From contig NZ_REEZ01000001.1 in NCBI RefSeq assembly GCF_003990445.1, positions 372,001-436,000 of the forward strand: a stretch of 64,000 bases of DNA, written 5' to 3'. Every line of letters begins with the position of its first letter. Position 1 is the first letter of the stretch. Both the position numbers and the translations under genes were made by a program. The notes beneath the pieces were generated by a model, which searched no databases, was not told where the DNA came from, and saw nothing but the letters and a program-made list of their open reading frames with translations. Of the stretch, positions 8,532-17,192 are shown in pieces. The stretch comes from Pararhodobacter zhoushanensis. GTDB lineage: Bacteria > Pseudomonadota > Alphaproteobacteria > Rhodobacterales > Rhodobacteraceae.

Positions 8532-9482
8532 ATGAGTTTTCTCTGCACCCTCCCGCTCGCTGCCACGCTCTTTACCCTGTGTGCCCCGCCGTCGCCCTTT
8601 GCCACCGGCTATGTCGAGGGGGTCTATACACTGGTCGCCCCGGTGCAGGTCGCGCAGGTCGATCAAGTGCTGGTGGTGCGCGGCGACCGGGTCGAAGCGG
8701 GGGCGTTGCTGGTGCAGATGGAGACCCGAGACGCCGAGATCGCGCTGGCGCTGGCCGAGGCCAATCTGGCAGGCGCACAGGCGACGCAGAGCAATCTTGC
8801 TCAGGGCGCGCGGCCCGAGGAGCTGAACGTGATCGAGGCCAACCTCGCCTCGGCTCAGGCCCAGCGCGACGAGGCATTGCGGCGCAGCGGACGCTTTACC
8901 AGTCTGGCGGAACGCGGTGTCGCGACGGATGCGCAGCTTGAGGACGCCCAGACAAGCGTTGAGGTGGCCGAGGCGGCAGTCGCCCAGATCGAGGCGCAAC
9001 TGGCCGTCGCCCGCCTGCCCGCCCGACCGCAGGCCATCGCGCAAGCGGATGCGAGTGTGCGCGCGGCGGAAGCTTCGCGCGATCAGGCGCGGTGGGCGTT
9101 GGAGCAGCGGCAGCTCACCCTGCCGCAGCCGGTCACCGTGGTCGACGTGATCCGCCAGCCCGGAGAGATCGCCGGGCCGTCAGCCCCGGTGCTGTCGGTC
9201 CTTGGCGACGGCGCGGTCAAGCTGCGGCTTTATGTGCCCGAGGAATCCTTTGCCCGCATCGCGGTCGGCGATCTGCTGGACGTCCATTGCGACGGCTGCG
9301 CCGCCGACGCGCAGGCGCGCATCACCTATATTTCGGACGGACCCGAATTTACCCCGCCGGTGATCTACTCGCTGCAAAACCGTCAGACGCTGGTCTATCT
9401 GGTCGAGGCAGCGCCAACCGAGGGCAGCACCCTCAGCCCCGGCCAGATCGTCGATGTCGCGCTGCCGGGTGCGTCGGAATGA
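8532..9482 (+). CDS. HlyD-family membrane-fusion (periplasmic adaptor) protein
   Basis: A 316-aa adaptor for an ABC exporter, resembling YbhG/YhiI. After a hydrophobic N-terminal segment it has a biotinyl-lipoyl-like half (VAPVQVAQVDQVLVVRGD), a long alanine/glutamine-rich coiled-coil hairpin (residues about 75-190, with a central LAERGVATDAQLEDA turn) and a beta-barrel. It stops inside the start codon of the ATPase gene (ATGA). The three-gene set adaptor, ATPase and permease is the YbhGFSR-type drug or lipid efflux arrangement. The substrate cannot be predicted. Confidence 0.85.
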   Translation: MSFLCTLPLAATLFTLCAPPSPFATGYVEGVYTLVAPVQVAQVDQVLVVRGDRVEAGALLVQMETRDAEIALALAEANLAGAQATQSNLAQGARPEELNVIEANLASAQAQRDEALRRSGRFTSLAERGVATDAQLEDAQTSVEVAEAAVAQIEAQLAVARLPARPQAIAQADASVRAAEASRDQARWALEQRQLTLPQPVTVVDVIRQPGEIAGPSAPVLSVLGDGAVKLRLYVPEESFARIAVGDLLDVHCDGCAADAQARITYISDGPEFTPPVIYSLQNRQTLVYLVEAAPTEGSTLSPGQIVDVALPGASE

Positions 9483-10402
9483 GCGACCCTGCGATCAGCG
9501 TGACCGGCCTGACCAAGCGGTTCGGCACGCGCACGGTCGTGGATGATGTGACGCTTGAAGTCGCCAAGGGCGAGATCCTGGGGTTTCTGGGCCCCAACGG
9601 CTCGGGCAAGACGACGACGATCCGCATGATGTGCGGGTTGCTGGAGCCTGATGAGGGCAAGGGTCAGGTGCTGGGCCTCGACATCCTGCGCCAGCGCAAC
9701 GCGATCAAGCGGCGTGTGGGGTATATGACGCAGAAATTCTCGTTCTACGAGGATCTGACGATTGAAGAAAACCTGCGCTTTGTGGCCGGTCTCTACGGGA
9801 TGAAACCCGCGCGCGCGGTGGTGCGCGATACGCTGGCCGATCTGGGGCTGACCACGCGCAAGGGGCAGCTGGCCGGGTCACTGTCTGGCGGCTGGAAACA
9901 GCGGCTGGCGCTGGCGGCTTGCGTGATGCACAAGCCCGATTTGTTGATGCTGGACGAGCCGACGGCGGGCGTCGACCCCAAGGCACGGCGGGAATTCTGG
10001 GACGAAATTCACCGGCTGGCGGTGGGCGGTCTGACCGTGCTGGTCTCAACGCATTACATGGACGAGGCCGAGCGCTGCCACCGCATCGCCTATATCAGCT
10101 ATGGCAAGCTGATCGCGCAGGGCACGGTGGGCGAGGTCGTGCGCGATGCGGCGTTGACCACGATGGTGCTGACCGGGCCGCGCGTGGCCGAGGCGGCGCA
10201 GCAATTGCGCGGGGCCTCGGGAGTGGATCAGGTCGCCCCGTTCGGCAATACGCTGCATGTGGTGGGCCGCGATGGTGCCGCACTGCGCGCGACGGTGGCC
10301 ATTGTGGCCGAAGCCACGGGCTGCCGGGCGGAGGCATCCGAGACCTCGCTGGAAGACGTGTTCATCCAGCTGATGGGCCAAGCCACGGATAACATGGCAT
10401 GA
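9479..10402 (+). CDS. ABC transporter ATP-binding protein (ABC-2 efflux type)
   Basis: A 307-aa single nucleotide-binding domain with Walker A GPNGSGKTT, signature LSGGWKQRL and Walker B LLMLDEPT followed by the H-loop region. The W-K-Q variant of the signature is common in DrrA/YbhF-type export ATPases. A C-terminal extension of about 80 residues (DrrA-C-like) follows the core. It overlaps the adaptor gene upstream and the permease downstream by 4 bases each, so the three are translationally coupled. It powers export by the adjacent permease. Confidence 0.92.
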   Translation: MSDPAISVTGLTKRFGTRTVVDDVTLEVAKGEILGFLGPNGSGKTTTIRMMCGLLEPDEGKGQVLGLDILRQRNAIKRRVGYMTQKFSFYEDLTIEENLRFVAGLYGMKPARAVVRDTLADLGLTTRKGQLAGSLSGGWKQRLALAACVMHKPDLLMLDEPTAGVDPKARREFWDEIHRLAVGGLTVLVSTHYMDEAERCHRIAYISYGKLIAQGTVGEVVRDAALTTMVLTGPRVAEAAQQLRGASGVDQVAPFGNTLHVVGRDGAALRATVAIVAEATGCRAEASETSLEDVFIQLMGQATDNMA

Positions 10403-11520
10403 GGCGGCTTTTCTCCCCCACCCGCCTGCGCGCGCTGCTGGTCAAGGAGAGCATCCAGATGCGCCGCGACCGGCTGACTTTTGCGATGATGCTGGCGGTG
10501 CCGCTGGTGCAACTGCTGCTGTTTGGCTTCGCGATCAACACCGACCCGCGCGAATTGCCCGCAGCCCTGGTGGCCCCGACGCAGGACCGTTTCACCCGTT
10601 CGATGGTCTCGGCGCTGGAGCTGACGGGGTATTACCGCTTCATCGCCCCCGACGCGACGGCGGACGCGGCCGAGCGGATGATCGCGCGCGGGGATGTGTC
10701 CTTCGTGGTGACGGTGCCGTCAGATTTCGGCCGCCGGATCGAGCGCGGCGACCCGGCACAGATCCTGATCGAGGCGGACGCAACCGACCCGTCCGTGGCC
10801 TCGGGCGCGATCTCGACGCTGTCCACGGTCGCCGCCTCGGCGCTGGCGCGCGAGGCGGGGGTGACCCCGCCGCAACCCGCCGTAGAGATCGTCGTGCACC
10901 GGCGCTATAACCCCGAAGGCATCACGCAATACAACATCGTCCCGGCGCTGCTGGGGGTGATCTTGCAACTGACCATGGTGATGATGACCTCGATGGCGCT
11001 GACCCGTGAGACCGAGCGCGGCACGATGGAGAACCTGCTGTCGATGCCCGCGACGCCGCTGGAGATCATGCTGGGTAAGGTGCTGCCCTATCTGGTCGTC
11101 GGTGCGGTGCAGGTGGTTGTCGTGCTACTGGCAGCAAGGGTGATCTTTGGCGTGCCGCTGATCGGCTCGCTGGCGCTGATCCTGGGCGGCGTGCTGCTGT
11201 TCGTGCTGGCGCTGGTGATCCTCGGCTATGTCATTTCGACCGTGTCGCGCACCCAGATGCAGGCGATGCAGGTGACGTTTTTCTTTTTTCTGCCGTCGCT
11301 GATGCTGTCGGGCTTCATGTTCCCCTATCGCGGGATGCCGCAGTGGGCGCAGTGGCTGGGCGAGATCTTTCCGCTGACGCATTTCCTGCGGCTGATCCGG
11401 TCGGTGATGCTGAAGGGCGCGGATGCGGCGACAGTGGCGGATTCGCTGGCGGCGCTGACGGCGTTTGTGCTGGTCTTTGCGCTGATGGCGCTGTTGCGGT
11501 TCCGGCGGACTCTGGATTGA
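10399..11520 (+). CDS. ABC-2 type permease (YhhJ/YbhR-like)
   Basis: A 373-aa membrane protein: one N-terminal transmembrane helix (LTFAMMLAVPLVQLLLFGFA), a large periplasmic domain of about 140 residues, then five C-terminal helices, which is the ABC2_membrane_3 layout. The segment FFFFLPSLMLSGFMFP is the characteristic re-entrant motif. It forms the membrane channel with the upstream ATPase and adaptor. Only one permease gene is present, so it probably works as a homodimer. The operon ends here and is followed by strong hairpins. Confidence 0.9.
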   Translation: MRRLFSPTRLRALLVKESIQMRRDRLTFAMMLAVPLVQLLLFGFAINTDPRELPAALVAPTQDRFTRSMVSALELTGYYRFIAPDATADAAERMIARGDVSFVVTVPSDFGRRIERGDPAQILIEADATDPSVASGAISTLSTVAASALAREAGVTPPQPAVEIVVHRRYNPEGITQYNIVPALLGVILQLTMVMMTSMALTRETERGTMENLLSMPATPLEIMLGKVLPYLVVGAVQVVVVLLAARVIFGVPLIGSLALILGGVLLFVLALVILGYVISTVSRTQMQAMQVTFFFFLPSLMLSGFMFPYRGMPQWAQWLGEIFPLTHFLRLIRSVMLKGADAATVADSLAALTAFVLVFALMALLRFRRTLD

Positions 11521-11530
11521 CCGGGCAGAT

Positions 11531-11592
11531 CGGGGGGGCTGCTCGCCCCCCCGAGCCCCCCTCGCCAAAGGGGGCCCACGGGCCCCCTTTGG
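11531..11592 (+). terminator. Double hairpin downstream of the ABC exporter
   Basis: Two perfect inverted repeats lie between convergent genes. The first has 9-base arms (11531-11539 and 11545-11553). The second, 11565-11592, has 13-base arms (CCAAAGGGGGCCC) and a 2-base loop. There is no long T-run, so it may act as a bidirectional or Rho-assisted terminator. It is part A of the recurrent intergenic element. Confidence 0.7.
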
Positions 11593-11598
11593 AAACCC

Positions 11599-11624
11599 CC
11601 GTGGATATTTAGGGACAGATGATG
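11599..11624 (+). repeat. Intergenic repeat core, copy 1
   Basis: The core begins CCGTGGATATTTAGGGACAG and continues into ATGATG. It lies just after a G/C hairpin, between the ABC exporter and the convergent MarR gene. Seven further copies of this core occur in the window, all in intergenic DNA beside similar hairpins. Confidence 0.75.
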
Positions 11625-11630
11625 CGGCGC

Positions 11631-12167
11631 TTATTCGTCGTCGCGCCCTTCGGGCAGATCGCCGTCATGGGTTTCGGCAAGCCGGTCGACAAGACGGTAC
11701 AGCACATCGAAGAACACCGCGCGCTCTTGCGGGGTGATGCCGGTGAACCAGTCGGCATGGCGCAGGCGCGTCGCTTCCTGTACCGCGCGGGCGCAGCGCG
11801 TCCCCTCTGCGGTTAAGGTTAACAAGTTGGCGCGTCGGTCCGTGGCGCTGCGTTCGCGCGTCAGGAAACCGCGGGTTTCGAGCCGTTGCACCACCCGCGT
11901 CACGGCGGATTTCTTGAGCACCAGCGATGCGGCAAGATCGTTCTGGGTCACACCGGGATTGGCGTCCAGCACCGCCAGCACCCCGATATCCCCCGCCTCG
12001 AGGGCGAAATCGTGGCGCAGACCTTCGCCTTGCGGGCGCAGCAGATAGCGCAGGCTGCGGGTGAGAAACGGCAGATCCTCGGCCAGCCATCCGGCGCAGA
12101 TGACGGCGCCGGATTTGAACCGGAACGCGCGGTCTTCCTGAGGGGCGGGCTGGACGGGATCACTCAT
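11631..12167 (-). CDS. MarR-family transcriptional regulator
   Basis: A 178-aa winged-helix regulator. The DNA-recognition part lies at about residues 65-125 (NDLAASLVLKKSAVTRVVQR, then a wing with RSATDRRANLLTLT). I chose the ATG at 12167 (MSDPVQP) over a start ten codons upstream. It is divergent from the island of 2-hydroxyacyl-CoA-dehydratase-like, CoA-transferase, TRAP, P450 and flavoprotein genes. A TAGTTCAT-containing dyad in its promoter region matches a perfect palindrome before the CoA-transferase gene, so it probably represses the island and responds to an aromatic acid or its CoA thioester (inference). Confidence 0.85.
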   Translation of the reverse strand: MSDPVQPAPQEDRAFRFKSGAVICAGWLAEDLPFLTRSLRYLLRPQGEGLRHDFALEAGDIGVLAVLDANPGVTQNDLAASLVLKKSAVTRVVQRLETRGFLTRERSATDRRANLLTLTAEGTRCARAVQEATRLRHADWFTGITPQERAVFFDVLYRLVDRLAETHDGDLPEGRDDE

Positions 12168-12239
12168 CACGCCAACCTGCCCGGCGCGCGAGGCCAAGGC
12201 AAGGGGCCGCAGCTCGACACGCTTGACCGGCGCCTCATT

Positions 12240-12258
12240 TAGTTCATAAAATAAACTT
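12240..12258. promoter_or_regulatory. Candidate MarR operator, copy 1 (imperfect)
   Basis: The sequence TAGTTCATAAAATAAACTT matches 15 of 19 bases of the perfect palindrome at 14420-14438. It sits between the divergent marR gene and the first gene of the island, about 12 bases before the ribosome-binding site of the latter. This is the expected place for an autoregulatory MarR site. Confidence 0.55.
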
Positions 12259-12278
12259 TACCGGCCTTCGGAGGAACC

Positions 12279-13151
12279 GTGAGCGCTTCAGTTCTGCTAT
12301 TTGGTCACGGCGTGCCCCTGTCGGACCCGGTGCTCGCCGGACTGGCCGTGCGCGATATAACCCGGCTTTTTCAGGAACCCGCCCCCGGCAGCCGCATCGA
12401 CGCGCTGCTCGAACCCTTCCTCGACCCCTATGTTCGCGGCTTCCTGCTGGGGATGGAAGCGCGGGCCTTCGATGAGGCCGCCGCGATTGTCGTCTGGCGA
12501 CAGGGAGCCGGGGCGCTGCATGCCTATCGCTATGCCACGGAACTGCGACGGCAAGGCCTGCTGCCAGCGGGGCCGCCCCTGCATCTTTGGAACCGCGCTG
12601 TCAGCGCAGGCCCGGCGGCGCAGGTCTTTGACGCGCGGCAGGATGCGCAACTCACACAGGCGCTGGCGCGTTTGCCGCGCGAGACACCGGTCGACCGCGC
12701 CGGACCTCTGGCCGTGCTTGAGGCGATGCAGGCCGCAGCGCAGATCACCGGCGGCGAGGCGTTCCGGCGGCGGTTGCGCGCGCGGGCCTGCGGCGAGCCA
12801 GTAAGCACCGCGCCGGTTCAAGCGCCTGCGAGCGACCGTACTGCCGGCCCCCGTTTCGCTTTGGCCGGCGCCCCCCTCGGCGGACGCGAGTTGCACGCAT
12901 GGCTGGACCGGCAGGGGGCACTGGTTCTTGACCTGCAGGGGCCGGATGCGCCGCGCGATGATGTCGGCGACCTGCTCACACGGCGCAGGGTCTCGGTGCT
13001 GGTCTGGCAGGTCGACCCGAACGACGATCTGCATGGTTGGCGCAAACCCGCGCTCTTGCGGCTCTGTGCCAAGATGGGGATCCGGTTTGTCGACCTTGGC
13101 TTCCTCTCTCCCTGGCCCCAACGCCCTGATTTACCGAAAGTTCTGCGATGA
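12279..13151 (+). CDS. 2-hydroxyacyl-CoA dehydratase / BcrC-like small subunit, degenerate
   Basis: A 290-aa protein from GTG 12279 (GGAGGA upstream). It is weakly recognisable as the smaller partner of 2-hydroxyacyl-CoA dehydratase or benzoyl-CoA reductase B/C subunits: an N-terminal domain with AAAIVVWRQGAGALHAYRYA, a middle helical part, and a C-terminal Rossmann-like half ending VDPNDDLHGWR. It overlaps the larger homologue by an ATGA. It contains only two cysteines, neither at the places where this family binds its [4Fe-4S] cluster. The function may therefore differ from dehydration. The family call is from pattern and context and is tentative. Confidence 0.5.
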   Translation: MSASVLLFGHGVPLSDPVLAGLAVRDITRLFQEPAPGSRIDALLEPFLDPYVRGFLLGMEARAFDEAAAIVVWRQGAGALHAYRYATELRRQGLLPAGPPLHLWNRAVSAGPAAQVFDARQDAQLTQALARLPRETPVDRAGPLAVLEAMQAAAQITGGEAFRRRLRARACGEPVSTAPVQAPASDRTAGPRFALAGAPLGGRELHAWLDRQGALVLDLQGPDAPRDDVGDLLTRRRVSVLVWQVDPNDDLHGWRKPALLRLCAKMGIRFVDLGFLSPWPQRPDLPKVLR

Positions 13152-14407
13152 CACGCGCTCTGGATTGTACCGCCGAGGCCGCCGCCTATCAGCGCGACTG
13201 GGCCAAGGGTTTGCGCGCGCGGCTGGCAGCGGGTGAGCCCTATGCCTTTGCCAATGCCGATACGCCGATGGAGGTGTTTCATGCACTGGGGATGCCGGTG
13301 GTGGTCAACCAGTGGTGGTCTTCGGTCATCGCGGCCAAGAAGCTGAGCGCAGCGCATCTGGCCGCGTCCGAGGCCGCCGGGTTTCACGGGCGGCTGGCCA
13401 AATACTCGGCCCTTCCGCTCTTTGCGGCGATGGATGGCCGGCCCGAGATGCAGCCGTGGGGCGGCCTGCCTGCTCCGGGTTTGCTCTGCGCGCGGGCCAG
13501 TGCCGATGACCACCCGCTGATCTTTGCCGAATGGGCGCGCCTGACCGGCGCTCCGCTGCGCATTCTCAGCGCGCCGGGGCATCCCGACCCGGCACCCGAC
13601 TGGTGGGACATGTTGCGTGACGGATGGGAAAAAGGCACCGGCGGCGACCGGCTGGACCTGATGGTGGCCGAGATCGAGGATCTGACCGCGCTGGCCGAGG
13701 AGGTAGCCGGGCGGCGCACGCCGGACGGCGCGCTGGCGGGGTTGATGGCGCGGATTGACCGGCAGGAACGCCTGTTCGACGAGGCCGCGCAGATGATCGC
13801 CGAAGCGCCGCGCTGCCCGATCCGCATCTCGGAAATGATCCCCAACGTGATGATCCCGCAATGGCACCGCGGCAGCGACTGGGCGCTGGCCCATGCCGAG
13901 CGGTTCCGCGACGCGGTGGCGGCGCGCATCGCCGAGGGGGCAGCGGTGGTTGAGGACGAGCAGGTCCGCATGATGTGGATAGGCGCGGGACTGTGGTTCG
14001 ACACTGGATTTTATCAGGCGTTCGAAGCGCTTGGCGCCGTGTTCGCGTGGTCGATGTACCTTCCCTTTGCGGCTGACGGCTATCTGCGCACCGATCATGG
14101 TGATCCGATGCGCGCGCTGGCCGCGCGGGTCATCGACCTGAACGAACACCTGCACCAGCCCCCCTGGGCCGGTGCATGGCACGTCAAGGAAGCACTACGT
14201 GCGCGGATTGATCTGGCGGTGATCATCGTGCCGGAAAGCGACCGGCCCTCGGGCTATGGCACACGGTTCATCGCGCGGGCGCTGGAGCAAGCCGGGGTCA
14301 AAACCGTGACAATCGAGGCCGATATGGTCGATGCACGGGCGTGGGATGGCGACAAAGCGCGGGCGTTGGTGATGGATGGGATCGAGCGGGCGCGAAAAGA
14401 GCGTTGA
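13148..14407 (+). CDS. 2-hydroxyacyl-CoA dehydratase family protein (HgdB/BcrB-like), cysteine-poor
   Basis: A 419-aa protein with the two-domain plan of HgdB/FldB/BcrB (PF06050). It has an N-terminal TPMEVFHALGMPVVV segment, a LLCARASADDHP strand, a helical hairpin, and a C-terminal IGAGLWFDTGFYQAFEALGA domain ending with a VIIVPESDRPSGYG loop. In true dehydratases that last loop carries a cluster-ligating cysteine; here it has none, and only the cysteine in LLCARAS falls at a plausible ligand position. No ATP-dependent activator (HgdC/BcrA type) is encoded nearby. It is co-transcribed with the preceding gene. It may be a CoA-thioester-binding enzyme with altered chemistry. Confidence 0.65.
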   Translation: MTRALDCTAEAAAYQRDWAKGLRARLAAGEPYAFANADTPMEVFHALGMPVVVNQWWSSVIAAKKLSAAHLAASEAAGFHGRLAKYSALPLFAAMDGRPEMQPWGGLPAPGLLCARASADDHPLIFAEWARLTGAPLRILSAPGHPDPAPDWWDMLRDGWEKGTGGDRLDLMVAEIEDLTALAEEVAGRRTPDGALAGLMARIDRQERLFDEAAQMIAEAPRCPIRISEMIPNVMIPQWHRGSDWALAHAERFRDAVAARIAEGAAVVEDEQVRMMWIGAGLWFDTGFYQAFEALGAVFAWSMYLPFAADGYLRTDHGDPMRALAARVIDLNEHLHQPPWAGAWHVKEALRARIDLAVIIVPESDRPSGYGTRFIARALEQAGVKTVTIEADMVDARAWDGDKARALVMDGIERARKER

Positions 14408-14419
14408 CAGACTCTCAAT

Positions 14420-14438
14420 TAGTTCATTGAATGAACTA
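14420..14438. promoter_or_regulatory. Candidate MarR operator, copy 2 (perfect palindrome)
   Basis: TAGTTCATTGAATGAACTA is a perfect 9-1-9 inverted repeat ending 16 bases before the start of the CoA-transferase gene and overlapping the probable leader. A 15/19 match occurs in the marR divergent promoter. The shape and size fit MarR-family operators. Confidence 0.65.
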
Positions 14439-14454
14439 CAAGGGAGGGCCATTC

Positions 14455-15579
14455 ATGGCACAACGCGCGTTGACCGGACTCAGGGTCGCGGATTTCAGCC
14501 ATGTCGTGGCCGGTCCGCTGGCCACGCATTTTCTGGCCCTCAACGGTGCCGAGGTGGTCAAAATCGAGCCGCCGCGCGGCGATGCCCTGCGCAATTACAC
14601 GTTGGACCCGGCGCAGCGCGGCATGGCCCCGGCCTTTGGCGGGATCAACATCGGCAAGACCTCGGTCGTGCTGGATCTCAAGACCGAAGAGGGCCGCGCT
14701 AAGGCCGAAGCCATCATCGCGCAAAGCGATGTGGTGGTCGAGAATTTCCGTCCCGGCGTGATGGCCCGTCTCGGTCTGGGGCCTGCCGAAATGCGGGCGA
14801 AATATCCGCATCTGATCTGGTGCGCGGTGTCGGGCTTTGGCCAGTCCGGGCCGATGGCCGATGTCGCGGCGATGGATCAGATCATCCAGAGCCTGTCAGG
14901 CGTCATGCAGCTGAGCGGCCTGCCCGGCGATCCCGCCCTGCGCATCGGCTTTCCGCTGGTCGACACCTTCACCGGGCTGCTTGCCGCCTTTGCCATCCAG
15001 ACGGCGCTGCTGCAGCGCGAGCGCGGGCTTGTGGCGGGGCAAGAGATTGACGTAGCGATGCTGGATGCGGCGCTGGTCATGCTGCTGTCGGTGGTCAACC
15101 CGCTGCTGATGACCGGCGAGGAACCCCTGCGCACCGGCAACCGGGGCTTCAGCCGCGCGCCGACCTCGGACACTTTCGCCTGCGCTGACGGCGAGATCAC
15201 CATCGGCGCGGTCGAGGACTGGCATGTCGCCAAGCTGCTTGCTGTGCTGGGGCTGGCCGATCTGCTGGACGATCCCGCCTATGCCACCCGAACCGCCCGT
15301 GCCGCCCATGCCGACGCGCTTGCCGCGAGGCTGGCGGCGGCGCTGGCGACCCAGCCCGCAGCGCACTGGGAGGATGCGTTGCGGGCTGTCGGTGTCCCCG
15401 CCGCGCGGGTGCAGGATGTGGGCCAAGCCGTGGCCATGCCGCATCTCGCCCAGCGCGATCTGTTTCTGACGCTGCCTGCCCCAGATGGCGGTACGCAGCG
15501 CGTTCTGAACGCCGGGTTCCGGTTCCGCGAGGGCGGACCGGGCACCGACCGGCCTGCCCCCGTTCTGGGGGCTGGCTGA
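14455..15579 (+). CDS. CaiB/BaiF-family (class III) CoA-transferase
   Basis: A 374-aa family III CoA-transferase that moves CoA between acyl donors and a carboxylic acid. It shows the N-terminal VADFSHVVAGPLATHFLA segment and the VVENFRPGVMARLGLG motif of the family. The ATG at 14455 follows AAGGGAGGG; an ATG 8 codons earlier lies inside the operator palindrome and is rejected. It heads a tight operon with a TRAP transporter, two P450s and two flavin monooxygenases, suggesting that the imported acid is activated to a CoA thioester. The substrate is unknown. Confidence 0.88.
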   Translation: MAQRALTGLRVADFSHVVAGPLATHFLALNGAEVVKIEPPRGDALRNYTLDPAQRGMAPAFGGINIGKTSVVLDLKTEEGRAKAEAIIAQSDVVVENFRPGVMARLGLGPAEMRAKYPHLIWCAVSGFGQSGPMADVAAMDQIIQSLSGVMQLSGLPGDPALRIGFPLVDTFTGLLAAFAIQTALLQRERGLVAGQEIDVAMLDAALVMLLSVVNPLLMTGEEPLRTGNRGFSRAPTSDTFACADGEITIGAVEDWHVAKLLAVLGLADLLDDPAYATRTARAAHADALAARLAAALATQPAAHWEDALRAVGVPAARVQDVGQAVAMPHLAQRDLFLTLPAPDGGTQRVLNAGFRFREGGPGTDRPAPVLGAG

Positions 15580-15615
15580 CGACTTCATCGCAATCCACTG
15601 GGAGGAGGATTCACC

Positions 15616-16623
15616 ATGACTAAGCTTTTCAAACTGAGCGGCGCTCTGACCGCCGCACTGATGATCGCCTCGGGCGCGCAGGCGCTTGAGTTGCGGCTGT
15701 CGGTGGAAACCCCGCCGGGCCATGTGCGCAATCAGGCGGCCGAGCATTGGGCGGCGGCGATTGCCGAGCTGTCGGGCGGCGACATCACGGTCGAGGTGTT
15801 CCCGGCCGGTCAGCTCTATAACTCGGCCGATGCGATCCGGGCACTGGCCTCGGGCGCGCTGGATCTGTCAATTCAGGCCAGCCCGACGCTGAGCCGGCTT
15901 GAGCCGAACCTGAGCGTGATCACCCTGCCGATGTTCTTTGGCGCCACCCGCGATGACATCCGCGCGGTGCTGGATGGCCCGCTGGGGGCCGAGCTGTGGG
16001 GCATGGTCGCCCAGCGCGGTATCGTGGTGCCCGAAGGCGGGCATTTCGAATTCGCCCCCAACAACACCGCCTACACCACCGAACCCGCGGCCAGCTATGA
16101 GGATCTGGCGGGCCGCACCGTCGCCACCCCGCCCAGCCCGGTCGTGGTGCAGATCATGAGCGCGATGGGCATCAACGGCGTAGCCACCCCGCGCACCGAG
16201 ATCGTACTGCAACTGACGCAGGGCCAGATTCAGGGGCTGGGGTCGGTCACCGATCTGACCATCTCAGGCGGGCGTCTGTGGGAGGCGGGCATTCGCTATG
16301 CCTTCAACGATAACGCGGGCTGGGGGGTCTATATCCCCCTCGTCTCGGCCCGCACGCTGGACGCCATGACCGAAGAACAGCGCGGCGTGATCAATCAGGC
16401 ATGGGCGCAGGTCGTCGGCTGGGCGCGTGACGCCTCGGCCGAAGAGCTGGAGCATGCCCGCGCCACGAATGAGGAAAACGGCATCACCTATGCCGATCCG
16501 TCCGACGAGATGATCGCTGCGATGCGCACGCAGATGATGGATCTTCAGCCCGCGATCGTCGACGCCTCAGGGATGAACGCCGATTTCGTTGGTCGCGTCG
16601 CGGCAGCGTTGCACAGCCAGTGA
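15616..16623 (+). CDS. TRAP transporter substrate-binding protein (DctP type)
   Basis: A 335-aa periplasmic receptor. It has a signal peptide ending near SGAQA, then LRLSVETPPGH and an FPAGQLYNSADAIRALASG segment typical of DctP proteins. GGAGGA precedes the ATG. It is followed by dctQ and dctM homologues, completing a TRAP system. Such receptors usually hold an arginine that pairs with a ligand carboxylate, so an organic acid is the likely cargo. Context points to the same compound that the CoA-transferase and oxygenases act on. Confidence 0.9.
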   Translation: MTKLFKLSGALTAALMIASGAQALELRLSVETPPGHVRNQAAEHWAAAIAELSGGDITVEVFPAGQLYNSADAIRALASGALDLSIQASPTLSRLEPNLSVITLPMFFGATRDDIRAVLDGPLGAELWGMVAQRGIVVPEGGHFEFAPNNTAYTTEPAASYEDLAGRTVATPPSPVVVQIMSAMGINGVATPRTEIVLQLTQGQIQGLGSVTDLTISGGRLWEAGIRYAFNDNAGWGVYIPLVSARTLDAMTEEQRGVINQAWAQVVGWARDASAEELEHARATNEENGITYADPSDEMIAAMRTQMMDLQPAIVDASGMNADFVGRVAAALHSQ

Positions 16624-16676
16624 CACGTCGGTCAGGCGGCCGCCCCGCCTGACCACCCTTCCCCGCGGAGTCTGAG

Positions 16677-17192
16677 ATGCTTGAGCGATTACTCTCGATC
16701 TGGTCACGGATCGAAACCGTGCTGATCGGCACATTGGTGCTGTGCGCGCTGTTCACCTTCATGGGCGGCGCCGCGCTGCGGGTTCTGGCCCCGCAGCATG
16801 CGGTCGACTGGGCCGACGAGGTTGCGCTCTATTTCATCGTCTGGGCCACCGCGCTGGGGGGCAGCGTGCTGGCGGCAGAAGGCCGTCACATCAACACCGA
16901 AATTCTGGTGACCGGCCTGCCCCCGCATCTGCGCCGCGCGGCGGTATTGTTCACCGGCGCGCTGACACTGGCGTTCTGTGCCGCGATGTTCTGGTTTGGC
17001 TGGGAAGCCTTTGAATTCTCGAAAATGCTCGATGACCGTTCGGCATCCAGTCTGCGGACACCACAAGCATGGACACTGTTTCTGGCGCTGCCTGTCGGCA
17101 TGGGTCTGATGGCCCTGCGCATCGTTCTGCTGGCGATTGTCGGACGCGGGATCACCACTGCTGCTGAAGCGCTGCCCGGAAAGGTCGAATAA
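16677..17192 (+). CDS. TRAP transporter small permease (DctQ type)
   Basis: A 171-aa integral membrane protein with four transmembrane helices, including WADEVALYFIVWATALGGSV, the conserved W-x-E helix 2 motif of DctQ subunits. Its stop overlaps the dctM start by one base (TAATG). It pairs with the large DctM subunit to form the sodium-driven permease. Confidence 0.88.
   Translation: MLERLLSIWSRIETVLIGTLVLCALFTFMGGAALRVLAPQHAVDWADEVALYFIVWATALGGSVLAAEGRHINTEILVTGLPPHLRRAAVLFTGALTLAFCAAMFWFGWEAFEFSKMLDDRSASSLRTPQAWTLFLALPVGMGLMALRIVLLAIVGRGITTAAEALPGKVE

Noticed and set aside
8328-9044. Upstream extension of the LysR frame (7425-9044) and of the HlyD frame (7431-8531)
   Set aside because: Each extension runs antisense through the other gene; the true starts have ribosome-binding sites or signal-like N-termini at 8327 and 8532.
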